Shown in pieces: positions 8,670-16,786 of a stretch of DNA of 64,000 nucleotides. The notes beneath the pieces were generated by a model. That model saw only the letters and a list, made by a program, of their open reading frames with translations. It ran no database searches and was not told the DNA's origin. Every line of letters starts with the position of its first letter. Position 1 is the first letter of the stretch. A program made the translations under genes and the position numbers. Source of the DNA: Streptomyces sp. NBC_00490 (GTDB lineage: Bacteria; Actinomycetota; Actinomycetes; Streptomycetales; Streptomycetaceae); assembly GCF_036013645.1 (NCBI RefSeq), contig NZ_CP107869.1, positions 3,658,001 to 3,722,000 on the forward strand. Reading direction: 5' to 3'.

Positions 8670-9668
8670 TCAGACCTTGACGATCATCTTCCCGGTGTTG
8701 TCGCCGCGCAGGACGCCGAGGAAGGCCTCCAGGTTGTTCTCGATGCCCTCGACGACGGTCTCGCGGTACTTCAGCGCGCCCGAGGCGACCCAGGGGCCGA
8801 CCTCCTGGACGAACTGGGACTGGAGGTCGTAGTGGTCGCTGACCAGGAAGCCCTCGATGCGGCCGCGGGTCGCGATGAGCCGGGCGAGGTTCTTCGGGCC
8901 GGGGGCGGGCTCGGTGCTGTTGTAGACGGAGATCATGCCGCAGACGGCGATGCGGCCACCCTCGTTGAGGGAGCCGATCGCGGCCTCCAGGTGGTCACCG
9001 CCGACGTTGTCGAAGTAGACGTCGACACCGTCGGGAGCGGCGGCGCGCAGCTGCTCGCTCACCGGGCCGCTCTTGTAGTTGAAGGCGGCGTCGAAGCCGT
9101 ACTCCTCGACGAGGAGCTTGACCTTGTCGTCGGACCCGGCCGAGCCGATGACCCGCGAGGCGCCCTTGAGCTTGGCGATCTGACCGACCTGGCTGCCGAC
9201 GGCACCGGCCGCGCCGGACACGAAGACGCTGTCGCCCTCCTTGAAGACGGCGGTGCGCAGCAGGCCGGCGTAGGCGGTGAGGCCGGTCATGCCGAGGACA
9301 CCGAGGTACGTCGACAGGGGCGCGGCCTCCGGGTCGACCTTCACGGCCTGCGCGGCGTCGAACGTGGCGTACTCGCGCCAGCCGCCGAAGTGCAGGACAT
9401 GGTCCCCGACGGCTATGCCCTCCGCCTCGGAGGCGACGACCTCGCCGACGGCGCCGCCCTGCATCACCTTGCCGAGCTCGAAGGGGGCGACGTAGGACTT
9501 CGCGGCGCTCATACGGCCGCGCATGTACGGATCGACGGACAGGTACTTGTTCCGTACGAGCACCTGACCCTCGGCGGGCTGCCGGACCTCCGCCTCGACC
9601 AGGGCGAAGTCCTCGGGCTTGGGCCAGCCGACAGGGCGGGAGAGGAGGTGCCACTCGCGGTTGATCAT
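8670..9668 (-). CDS. CurA-like NADPH-dependent medium-chain reductase
   Basis: 332 residues of the zinc-independent MDR superfamily (leukotriene B4 12-hydroxydehydrogenase / curcumin reductase group). Landmarks are the N-terminal block LSVDPYMRGRM, the cofactor-binding loop VSGAAGAVGSQVGQIAKLKG, and DVYFDNVGGDHLEAAI. No zinc-ligand Cys cluster is present. Such enzymes reduce activated C=C bonds of enones using NADPH in the cytoplasm. The gene is divergent from a MarR regulator, and a perfect palindrome lies between them, which suggests MarR control of this detoxifying reductase. Confidence 0.88.
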   Translation of the reverse strand: MINREWHLLSRPVGWPKPEDFALVEAEVRQPAEGQVLVRNKYLSVDPYMRGRMSAAKSYVAPFELGKVMQGGAVGEVVASEAEGIAVGDHVLHFGGWREYATFDAAQAVKVDPEAAPLSTYLGVLGMTGLTAYAGLLRTAVFKEGDSVFVSGAAGAVGSQVGQIAKLKGASRVIGSAGSDDKVKLLVEEYGFDAAFNYKSGPVSEQLRAAAPDGVDVYFDNVGGDHLEAAIGSLNEGGRIAVCGMISVYNSTEPAPGPKNLARLIATRGRIEGFLVSDHYDLQSQFVQEVGPWVASGALKYRETVVEGIENNLEAFLGVLRGDNTGKMIVKV

Positions 9669-9713
9669 GACGGAACCTTTCAGATTTACTTCAGTACCTT
9701 AAACAACCATGCT

Positions 9714-9728
9714 CCTGAATATTTCAGG
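9714..9728. promoter_or_regulatory. Predicted MarR operator in the curA-like/marR divergent region
   Basis: A perfect 6-3-6 inverted repeat, CCTGAA-TAT-TTCAGG, lies in the 89-bp gap between the reductase and MarR genes. A TTGACA (minus strand, 9735-9730) abuts it, so binding would overlap the reductase promoter. The spacing and symmetry are typical of MarR-family sites. Binding by the adjacent MarR is inferred. Confidence 0.65.
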
Positions 9729-9757
9729 TTGTCAAGTAATGGGGGTACGCTGGGGCC

Positions 9758-10195
9758 ATGGCCACACCACAGAAGACCGCTCGTCCCGACGCGCTGACCC
9801 TCGAGGTCGTCGAGCTGATCGGGGACGTCGTGGCCCGTTTCTACGCGGATTTCGAGGACGCTGCGGCGGAGCATGCGCTGACCGGGGCGCAGGCTCGGCT
9901 GGTGAGTCTGCTGGCGCTGGAGCCGTTGCCGATGCGGAAGCTGGCGCACAAGCTGCGGTGTGAGCCGTCCAATGTCACCGGGATCGTGGATCGGCTGGAG
10001 TCTCGCGGGCTGGTGGAGCGGCGGCCGGATCCTGCGGATCGGCGGGTGAAGCTGGCGGCGGTGACGGAGGAGGGGCGGGCGGTGGCTCGCAGCCTTCGGG
10101 AGTCGTTGCGGTTCGCTCGGGAGCCGTTGGCGGGGTTGTCCGATGCGGAGCGGACGGTTTTCCGGGATCTGTTGCGGCGGATGCTGGGGGTTTGA
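9758..10195 (+). CDS. MarR-family transcriptional regulator
   Basis: 145 residues. The winged helix is clear: RKLAHKLRCEPSNVTGIVDRLESRG is the recognition helix and LVERRPDPADRRVKL is the wing with the conserved DxRR. The only Cys lies in the helix-turn-helix region, so a peroxide-sensing mechanism like OhrR is unlikely. It is divergent from the CurA-like reductase, which is the likely target through the operator at 9714-9728. Two stacked hairpins follow the gene. Confidence 0.9.
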   Translation: MATPQKTARPDALTLEVVELIGDVVARFYADFEDAAAEHALTGAQARLVSLLALEPLPMRKLAHKLRCEPSNVTGIVDRLESRGLVERRPDPADRRVKLAAVTEEGRAVARSLRESLRFAREPLAGLSDAERTVFRDLLRRMLGV

Positions 10196-10241
10196 GCCGG
10201 GGGGTTCCTCGCCCCCGCCGCCCCTACCCGTCCCATCCTCC

Positions 10242-10288
10242 AGGGGCGCTGCCCCTTCGACCCCGGTCCCTGGGGGCTCCGCCCCCAG
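10242..10288 (+). terminator. Two stacked hairpins after marR
   Basis: The first hairpin is AGGGGC-GCT-GCCCCT (10242-10256) and the second is CTGGGGGC-TCC-GCCCCCAG (10270-10288), both perfect. The second sequence type is very common downstream of Streptomyces genes and probably ends the marR transcript. Confidence 0.7.
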
Positions 10289-10306
10289 ACCCCCGTCGGC
10301 CCTGAA

Positions 10307-10765
10307 GGGGCCTCGTCCTCAAACGCCGGACGGGCTGAAAGACATGGGTGGGTGGGGGATCGGGACGGCAGACCGTCATCCTCAGAGGCCGGACGGGTTG
10401 AAATGCCTGGGCCAGCGTCGCGGGGCACAGACGCCTGCGGGTGGGTGGGAATCGGGACGGCAGGGCCTCGTCCTCGGACGCCGGGCGGGTTGAAAGACAC
10501 GGGTGGGTGGGGGATCGGGACGGCAGATCCCCGTTCCCGGGCGCCGGGCGGGCTGAAAGACACGGGTGGATGGGGGATCGGGACGGCGAGGCCCTCGTCC
10601 TCGGGCGCCGGGCGGGTTGAAATGCCTGGGCCGGCGTCGAGAGGCGGAGCTCTCTCCGCACTCGCCCTCGGATGCCGACCGGGCCGGAAAGTGCGGGGCA
10701 GCGCCGACAGGCGCGGGACGATGGCAGACCCTCGTCCCCGGACGCCGGGCCGGCCGCCACCGTAG
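10307..10765. repeat. Cluster of imperfect GCCGGACGGGCTGAA-type repeats
   Basis: The region 10196-11012 has no convincing gene. From about 10307 it holds six to seven degenerate copies of a unit of about 62 bp. Each copy combines CTCGTCCTC, then CGCCGGACGGG(C/T)TGAAA, then GGGTGGGTGGGG and ATCGGGACGGCAG. Two copies instead carry TGCCTGGGCC(A/G)GCGTCG after TGAAA. Short GCCGG(A/G)CGGGCTGA blocks are familiar intergenic repeats in Streptomyces, and here they are stacked. The remaining 10770-11012 has mixed low-complexity GC-rich sequence with nothing recognisable. Confidence 0.75.
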
Positions 10766-11012
10766 GGCCGTCGCCGTCTCCTGGGACCCCCGACGGGGCA
10801 CCACCCGCGCCTGCGCAACGGCCAGAAGGGGACGTACCGGGGGGTGTCCGCCCGCAGCGTCGGGCGACCAACCAAGAGCACATCCCCAACCCACAGCACC
10901 GCCCGACCGAGGACGGACACCCCCCGGTGCGGCACCGACCCACAACCGGACCGGCATGCGCGACGCACGCCCCCACCGAAGCCGCCACGGGCCGCCGCAG
11001 GCATCCACCCGG

Positions 11013-11879
11013 CTAGGTGCACCACCACAGGAAGCGTTCGCAGGTCTGGGTCGGGGACGGGGCTGGGGTCGGGACCGATGTCGTGGGGGCCGACGTGGGG
11101 GTCGCGGAGGACGCCGGGGTCGTTGCCGCCGGGGCGGATGTGGCGAGGTTCGGGGCGGAGGCTCCCGCGGACTGGGTGCCCTTGTCGGGGTCCTCGGACT
11201 CCGAGGCCGAGGCCGAGGCCGACGGGGACTTCGAGGCGTCCGGTGATGCCGAGGGCGGCGGGACCGTTCCGTTCTCGTCCGTCCGTGGCTCGGTCGGCTT
11301 GCTCGCCTCCGCCTCGGCCGCACCCTCCGCCGACTCGCCCCCCGCCGCGGCAGGCGTCGACGACGAGCCAGGAGCGTCCATGCCGAGCTCCGCCAGACTC
11401 AGACCACCGGCGGCAAGCAGAAAGCCCGCCGCGATGAGCAACGTCCGCCGGCGCCGACGCCGATGCGCCGCCGCTTTGCGGTCACGGCGACTCGTACCAC
11501 CGGCGGCATCGCCCTCGGCGTCGTCCTCGAACTCGTCGGAGTCGGAGTCGTCGTAGCCCTCGGGCTCCTCATCGACCTCGACCGCTCTGCCACCCCTGCC
11601 CCGCGCACGTCTTCGCGCCGCCCGACCACCACCCGCGGGCACATCCAGGGCCTCGGCCTCGGTCCGGTCGCCGCTCTCCGCACTCTCCGAGGCACCACCG
11701 CTCTCGGACCCGTCGCCGTACGCCTCATAGGCGTAACCATCCACCCCCGCACCCGACTGCTGCTGGGCAGCGGCATACGGCTGGGCCGCGTACGCGTGGA
11801 GTTGTTGAGCTGAGGTGCCGCAGCCCGGGCAGGCGAGGGCTCCGTTGAGGTGCCTTCGGCACGGGAGGCAGTAGTCCAT
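11013..11879 (-). CDS. SCO2400-family zinc-ribbon membrane protein
   Basis: 288 residues. The N-terminus MDYCLPCRRHLNGALACPGCG is a CxxC...CxxC zinc ribbon (C4, C7, C17, C20) typical of the Streptomyces SCO2400 family. An acidic, Ser/Glu-rich linker follows, then a basic stretch (AAHRRRRRR), one transmembrane helix near residues 145-165 (TLLIAAGFLLAAGGLSLAEL), and a long Ser/Ala/Pro/Thr-rich tail ending CERFLWWCT. The topology would put the zinc ribbon in the cytoplasm and the tail outside. The function is unknown. Confidence 0.82.
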   Translation of the reverse strand: MDYCLPCRRHLNGALACPGCGTSAQQLHAYAAQPYAAAQQQSGAGVDGYAYEAYGDGSESGGASESAESGDRTEAEALDVPAGGGRAARRRARGRGGRAVEVDEEPEGYDDSDSDEFEDDAEGDAAGGTSRRDRKAAAHRRRRRRTLLIAAGFLLAAGGLSLAELGMDAPGSSSTPAAAGGESAEGAAEAEASKPTEPRTDENGTVPPPSASPDASKSPSASASASESEDPDKGTQSAGASAPNLATSAPAATTPASSATPTSAPTTSVPTPAPSPTQTCERFLWWCT

Positions 11880-12046
11880 GACGCGGGAAGATTAAGTTCC
11901 TGAGCGGCGACGTTCCTAGAGATTGCTGTGAAGGTTGTGTGGGGAACCGGCCGTTCCGGCGCGGCGAGTTGAGGATCTTCTGCCCTCAAGCCACCTCATC
12001 GCATCGAAAGCGACATCGCGCCGGAGCGGACCGGCTTCCCCTCCGC

Positions 12047-13069
12047 TCACGTTTCCTTACGGGTCGTCATGACGCGCTGGATCAGGATGAACGCACACAG
12101 CAGCACACCCGTGGCGATCTTCGTCCACCAGGAGCTGAGCGTGCCCTCGAACTGGATGATGCTCTTGATCAGCCCGAGGACGAGGACGCCGAACAGCGTG
12201 CCCACGACATAACCCGAGCCACCCGTCAGCAGCGTGCCGCCGATGACCACCGCGGCGATCGCGTCGAGCTCCATCCCCACGGCGTGCAGCGGGTCGCCGG
12301 ACTGGATGTAGAGCATGAAGAGCAGGCCGGCGAGGGCCGAGCAGAAGCCGCTCATCGTGTAGACCGCGATCTTCGTGCCGCCCAGCGGCAGACCCATCAG
12401 CAGGGCCGACTGCTCGTTGCCGCCGATGGCGTAGATCCGGCGTCCGAAGCGGGTGTAGTGGAGGAGGTAGAACGCCGCGGCAAGGACGAGCAGCGCCACG
12501 ACGGCACCGATCGACAGGTCCCCCACGCCCAGCGACACCCGCGTCTCGGCCAGACTGCTCACGGCCGAGTCGGTGATGGCGATCGACTCCTTGCTGATGA
12601 CCAGGCACAGGCCCCGGAAGAGGAAGAGGCCCGCCAGCGTCACGATGAACGGCTGGATCTCGAAGTTGTGGATCACATAGCCCATGAGGAAGCCGCCGAA
12701 CGCGCCCACGCCCAGGGATATGGGGATGACGACCAGCAGCGGCAGGCCCACGTCCTGCACCAGCCACGCCGTGAGCATCGTCGTGAAGCCGATCACCGAG
12801 CCCACGGACAGGTCGATGCCGCCGGACATGATGACGAAGGTGGCTCCGACGGCGGCGACCAGGAGATAGCTGTTGTCGATGAACAGGTTGAGGAACACCT
12901 GCGAGTCGCCGAAGCCGTAGTTCACATAGCGGCTCAGTCCGCCGATGTACATCGCGAGGAACAACGCCGCCGTGACCAGGACGGGCAGCCGCCGGTCACC
13001 GAGCAGGCGCGAGGCCTTGGACGGCGTACGGGTCTGCGGCGTCGTGGGGGTCTTGGTGGTCGTACTCAT
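12047..13069 (-). CDS. yjfF: Sugar ABC transporter permease, YjfF type
   Basis: 340 residues from ATG 13069-13067, one base overlapping the TGA of the upstream permease gene. Hydrophobic segments alternate as in the BPD_transp_2 family, with the motif FVIMSGGIDLSVGSV and the cytoplasmic loop YAIGGNEQSALLMGL that contacts the ATPase. It is the last gene of a four-gene operon (binding protein, ATPase, two permeases) matching the E. coli galactofuranose importer layout ytfQ-ytfR-ytfT-yjfF. It would pair with the neighbouring permease as a heterodimer in the membrane. Confidence 0.88.
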   Translation of the reverse strand: MSTTTKTPTTPQTRTPSKASRLLGDRRLPVLVTAALFLAMYIGGLSRYVNYGFGDSQVFLNLFIDNSYLLVAAVGATFVIMSGGIDLSVGSVIGFTTMLTAWLVQDVGLPLLVVIPISLGVGAFGGFLMGYVIHNFEIQPFIVTLAGLFLFRGLCLVISKESIAITDSAVSSLAETRVSLGVGDLSIGAVVALLVLAAAFYLLHYTRFGRRIYAIGGNEQSALLMGLPLGGTKIAVYTMSGFCSALAGLLFMLYIQSGDPLHAVGMELDAIAAVVIGGTLLTGGSGYVVGTLFGVLVLGLIKSIIQFEGTLSSWWTKIATGVLLCAFILIQRVMTTRKET

Positions 13070-14154
13070 CACGACACCTCCATCTTGGGAGCGGAGTCGG
13101 CGGGCTCGGCGACCGCGGCGGGCGCCGCCGGGGCGGCGGTCTTCGCACGGGCGCCGAAGACCTTGGCGCGGAACTTCGGGGACTGGAGGAGGCAGACGAC
13201 GATGACGACGGCGGCCTTGAAGACCAGGTTGGTCTGGGTCGGGACGCCGATCGTGTAGATCGTGGTGGTCAGGGTCTGGATGACCAGGGCTCCGACCACC
13301 GTGCCGCCGATCGAGAACCGGCCGCCGAGCAGCGAGGTGCCGCCGATCACGACGGCGAGGATCGCGTCGAGCTCGATCCACAGGCCGGCGTTGTTGCCGT
13401 CCGCGGCCGAGGTGTTGGAGCTGATCATCAGGCCCGCGATGCCCGCGCACAGGGCGCAGAAGACGTACACCATGATCTTGATACGGCGGGAGCGGATGCC
13501 GACCAGACGGCTGGCCTCGGCGTTGCCGCCGACGGACTCGACGAGCAGGCCGAGGGCCGTACGGCGGGTCAGCGCCACCGTGACGGCGACCACCGCGGCC
13601 ACCACGAAGATGGAGAAGGGCAGGGTCAGCCAGTAGCCGCCGCCGATCAGCTTGTACGGCTCGCTGTTGATGGTGATGATCTGGCCGTCGGTGATCAGCT
13701 GGGCCACGCCGCGGCCGGCGACCATGATGATCAGCGTCGCGATGATCGGCTGGATGCCCATACGGGCGACGAGGAAGCCGTTCCAGAGGCCGCAGACGAC
13801 GGCCGCGATCAGGCCCACGCCCATCGCCAGCAGCACTCCGGCCAGGGCGTCCTGGTCGGACTGGTCGCTGATGTAGGAGCACGTCAGGGCGCCCGTGATG
13901 GCGACGACCGCGCCGACCGAGAGGTCGATGCCGCCGGTCGCGATGACGAGGGTCATGCCGACGGCCACCAGGATGAGGGGCGAGCCGAACAGCACGATCG
14001 AGACGAGGCTGCCGTAGAGGTGGCCGTCCGTCATGCGGATGGCGAAGAAGTCGGGTGTGAAGGGGACGTTGACGAGCAGCAGGGCCACCAGGACCACGAT
14101 CGGCCAGAAGAGGTTGTGGCGCGTCAGTGCTCGCCAGCGGGAGGTGGTGGTCAC
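13069..14154 (-). CDS. ytfT: Sugar ABC transporter permease, YtfT type
   Basis: 361 residues from GTG 14154-14152, overlapping the ATPase stop codon (GTGA). It has about ten hydrophobic segments, VIATGGIDLSVGAVV, and the coupling loop VGGNAEASRLVGIRSRRI typical of ribose/galactofuranose-type permeases. The C-terminus carries an Ala/Pro-rich cytoplasmic tail (AKTAAPAAPAAVAEPADSAP). It presumably forms the membrane channel with the YjfF-like partner downstream. Confidence 0.88.
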   Translation of the reverse strand: MTTTSRWRALTRHNLFWPIVVLVALLLVNVPFTPDFFAIRMTDGHLYGSLVSIVLFGSPLILVAVGMTLVIATGGIDLSVGAVVAITGALTCSYISDQSDQDALAGVLLAMGVGLIAAVVCGLWNGFLVARMGIQPIIATLIIMVAGRGVAQLITDGQIITINSEPYKLIGGGYWLTLPFSIFVVAAVVAVTVALTRRTALGLLVESVGGNAEASRLVGIRSRRIKIMVYVFCALCAGIAGLMISSNTSAADGNNAGLWIELDAILAVVIGGTSLLGGRFSIGGTVVGALVIQTLTTTIYTIGVPTQTNLVFKAAVVIVVCLLQSPKFRAKVFGARAKTAAPAAPAAVAEPADSAPKMEVS

Positions 14155-15689
14155 TGCTGTTCTCCGCTCGCGATGGTCTCGAGGATCTTGCTGGTGGTGA
14201 TCTCGGGCCCGTTGGTGAGCTGCGCGACCAGCTTGCGGTCGCGCAGGACGCCGATGGTGTGGCTGAGGCGGAGGACCTCCTCCAGCTCGGCCGCGATGTA
14301 GAGCACGGACATGCCGTCCTCGGAGAGGGAGACCACCAGCTTCTGGATCTCCGTCTTGGCGCCGATGTCGATGCCGCGCGTCGGCTCGTCGAGGATCAGC
14401 AGCTTCGGCTGGGTGATCAGCCAGCGGGCGAGGAGCACCTTCTGCTGGTTGCCGCCGCTCAACTGGCCCACGCGAGCCTCCGGGTTGGCGGGGCGGATGT
14501 CCAGCGCCTTGATGTACTTGGCGACCAGTTCGTCGCGCTGGGCGGTGGGGATGGGGCGGGTCCAGCCGCGGGACGCCTGGAGGGCGAGGATGATGTTCTC
14601 GCGGACCGTCAGGTCCGGGACCAGGCCCTCGGCCTTGCGGTTCTCCGAGCAGAACGCGACCCCGGCGCCGATGGCGTCGTTCGGGGCGCTCATCGCCACC
14701 TGCTTGCCGGCGATGGTGACCTTGCCGCTGTCGGGCTGGTCGGCGCCGAAGAGGAGCCGGGCCAGTTCGGTGCGGCCGGAGCCCAGCAGGCCCGCGAGGC
14801 CCACGACTTCGCCCTTCTTGATGTCCAGGTCGAAGGGGGCGATGCCGCCGCTCCGGCCGAGGCCTTCCGCCTTCAGCAGCGACTCGCCGACGTCCGCGTG
14901 GAGTTGGTGGTCGTGGAGCTCCTCCAGCTGGTCCAGGGCCTTGCCGATCATCAGCTCGATCAGCCCGACCTGGTCGAGGTCGCGCACCAGGTGCTCGCCG
15001 ACGAGTGTGCCGTTGCGCAGGACGGTCATGCGGTCGCAGATCTCGTAGATCTGGTCGAGGAAGTGCGACACGAAGAGGATCGCGACGCCCTCGTCCCGCA
15101 ACTGCCGCATCAGACGGAACAGTTCGAGGACCTCGTCGCGGTCGAGGCTGGAGGTCGGTTCGTCCAGGACCAGCACCTTGGTGCCGGAGCCCGAGCCGTC
15201 GCTGTCGCCGGTGCCCACCGACCGTACGATCGCGACCAGTTGCTGGACCGCGAGGGGGTACGAGGACAGGGGCGCGGTGACGTCGATGTCGAGGCCGAGG
15301 CGGTCGACGAGCTCCGCGGCCTCCTTGCGCATGCGCTTCCACTGGATGCGGCCGGCGCGGGTGGGTTCACGGCCGATGAAGATGTTCTCCGCCACCGACA
15401 GGTTGGGGCAGAGGTTGACCTCCTGGTAGACCGTGCTGATCCCGGCCTGCTGCGCCTGCAGCGGGCTGCCGATCCGTACGGTCTTGCCGTCGAGGGTGAT
15501 GGTGCCGCCGTCCAGGGAGTAGACCCCCGTCAGCACCTTGATCAGGGTGGACTTCCCGGCCCCGTTCTCGCCCATCAGGGCGTGGATCTCGCCGGGGAAG
15601 AGCCGGAAGTCGACGCCCGACAGAGCCCTTACCCCCGGAAACTCCTTGACTATGCCCGTCATCTCCAGGACGGGCTGCGGCTCTGCCAT
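14151..15689 (-). CDS. ytfR: Sugar ABC transporter ATPase with two nucleotide-binding domains, YtfR type
   Basis: 512 residues from ATG 15689-15687, with GAGGAG about 8 bases upstream; the open frame continues upstream into repeat sequence without support. Domain 1 has Walker [10 protein letters not shown] and Walker B VLVLDEPTSSLD; its signature region reads SSYPLAVQQL, a degenerate LSGGQ. Domain 2 has a degenerate Walker A (GLLGSGRTEL), a good signature (LSGGNQQKV) and [12 protein letters not shown]. This asymmetry is normal for the ribose/galactose class. The gene is separated from its binding-protein gene by a 1.1-kb tandem repeat region, which is unusual. Confidence 0.92.
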   Translation of the reverse strand: MAEPQPVLEMTGIVKEFPGVRALSGVDFRLFPGEIHALMGENGAGKSTLIKVLTGVYSLDGGTITLDGKTVRIGSPLQAQQAGISTVYQEVNLCPNLSVAENIFIGREPTRAGRIQWKRMRKEAAELVDRLGLDIDVTAPLSSYPLAVQQLVAIVRSVGTGDSDGSGSGTKVLVLDEPTSSLDRDEVLELFRLMRQLRDEGVAILFVSHFLDQIYEICDRMTVLRNGTLVGEHLVRDLDQVGLIELMIGKALDQLEELHDHQLHADVGESLLKAEGLGRSGGIAPFDLDIKKGEVVGLAGLLGSGRTELARLLFGADQPDSGKVTIAGKQVAMSAPNDAIGAGVAFCSENRKAEGLVPDLTVRENIILALQASRGWTRPIPTAQRDELVAKYIKALDIRPANPEARVGQLSGGNQQKVLLARWLITQPKLLILDEPTRGIDIGAKTEIQKLVVSLSEDGMSVLYIAAELEEVLRLSHTIGVLRDRKLVAQLTNGPEITTSKILETIASGEQQ

Positions 15690-15732
15690 GGCAGCGCTCC
15701 TCTTGAACTCGTGCAATCGGTTCAGGCCCGCG

Positions 15733-15784
15733 GGGAGCCTCCGTGCCCCGAACCGAGCGGAACTCGGTCCGGCGGGAGGCTCCC
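15733..15784 (-). repeat. Large stem-loop upstream of the ATPase gene
   Basis: The outer arms GGGAGCCTCC (15733-15742) and GGAGGCTCCC (15775-15784) are perfectly complementary, and an inner stem ACCGAG-CGGAA-CTCGGT lies at 15752-15768. In the operon transcript this forms a double stem ending about 45 nt before the ATPase start codon and just after the 17-bp array. It could be an RNA-processing or stability element, or a partial terminator. Confidence 0.6.
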
Positions 15785-15851
15785 TGCCGGTGGTGCGGTC
15801 GGTCTCACCGCGCTCGGCCACTACGGCGGCCGCCCACTCACTACAGCGATC

Positions 15852-16780
15852 AGTTCGGCACCGCGACCAGTCAGCACCGCCGCCCGGTCAACGCCCCCAA
15901 TCGGCAGGCACCACCAGTCGACAGTCGCCCCCAATCGGTCGGCGCCCCGGCGGCTCAGCACCGCCGGTCGGCAGACACCGCCGCTCGATCGGCACCCCCG
16001 GTCGGTCGGCACCGCCACTCGGTCAGTACCGCCGCTCGGCAAGCACCGCCAGTCGGTCGGCACCCCCAATCGGCAAGCACCGCCGCTCGGTCAGCACCAC
16101 CAGTCGGCAAGCACCGCCGCTCGGTCAGCACCCCCGGTCGGTCAGCACCGCCAGTCGGCAAGCACCGCCAGTCGGTCGGCACCCCCGGTCGACGGACACC
16201 GCCGCTCGGCAGGCACCGCCGCTCGGCAGGCACCGCCGGTCGGTCGGCACCCCCAGTCGATCGGCACCCCCGGTCGACGGACACCGCCGCTCGGCAAGCA
16301 CCGCCGCTCGGCAGGCACCCCCGCTCGGCCAGCACCGCCAGTCGGCAAGCACCCCCGGTCGGTCGGCACCCCCGGTCGACGGACACCGCCGCTCGGCAAG
16401 CACCGCCGCTCGGCAGGCACCCCCAATCTGTCGGCACCGCCAATCGGCAAGCACCCCCGGTCGGTCAGCACCCCCGGTCGGTCGGCACCGCCGGTCGGCA
16501 GGCACCCCCGCTCGGCCAGCACCGCCAGTCGGCAAGCACCCCCGGTCGGTCAGCACCCCCGGTCGGTCGGCACCGCCACTCGGTCAGTACCGCCACTCGG
16601 CAGGCACCCCCGGTGGTCGGCGCCACCAATCGGCAAGCACCGCCGCTCGGTCGGCACCGCCGCTCGGCAGGCGCCCCCAATCTGTCGGCACCGCCAATCG
16701 GCAAGCACCGCCGCTCGGCAAGCACCGCCGGTCGGGCAGTGTCCCCGCTCGGCAGGCGCCGCCAGTCGGCAGGCGCCCCC
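15852..16780. repeat. Tandem array, about 55 copies of a 17-bp unit
   Basis: Plus-strand consensus NNTCGGNNNGCACCNCC. By hand I count 55 consecutive units, 52 of them exactly 17 bp and three shorter (13, 16, 16). A further partial unit runs into the stop codon of the binding-protein gene. Blocks of neighbouring units recur (for example three consecutive units repeated six units later), as expected from slippage or unequal exchange. All six reading frames stay open because the unit contains no stop in any phase, so the long open frames here are not evidence of a gene. The array lies inside an operon and should be transcribed from the minus strand. Confidence 0.95.
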
Positions 16781-16786
16781 GGTCGG

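Noticed and set aside
8155..10195. An ohr-ohrR pair
   Set aside because: The MarR gene lacks the N-terminal Cys of OhrR, is not next to ohr, and is divergent from a different reductase with a palindrome between them.
15955..16725. Cys/Arg-rich repeat proteins on the minus strand in the array
   Set aside because: Same reason: frames are open on both strands, several compete in different phases, and codon usage does not show the third-position GC bias of the genes around it.
15852..16780. CRISPR array
   Set aside because: Units are contiguous and variable within the unit. There are no unique spacers of about 30 bp and no cas genes nearby.
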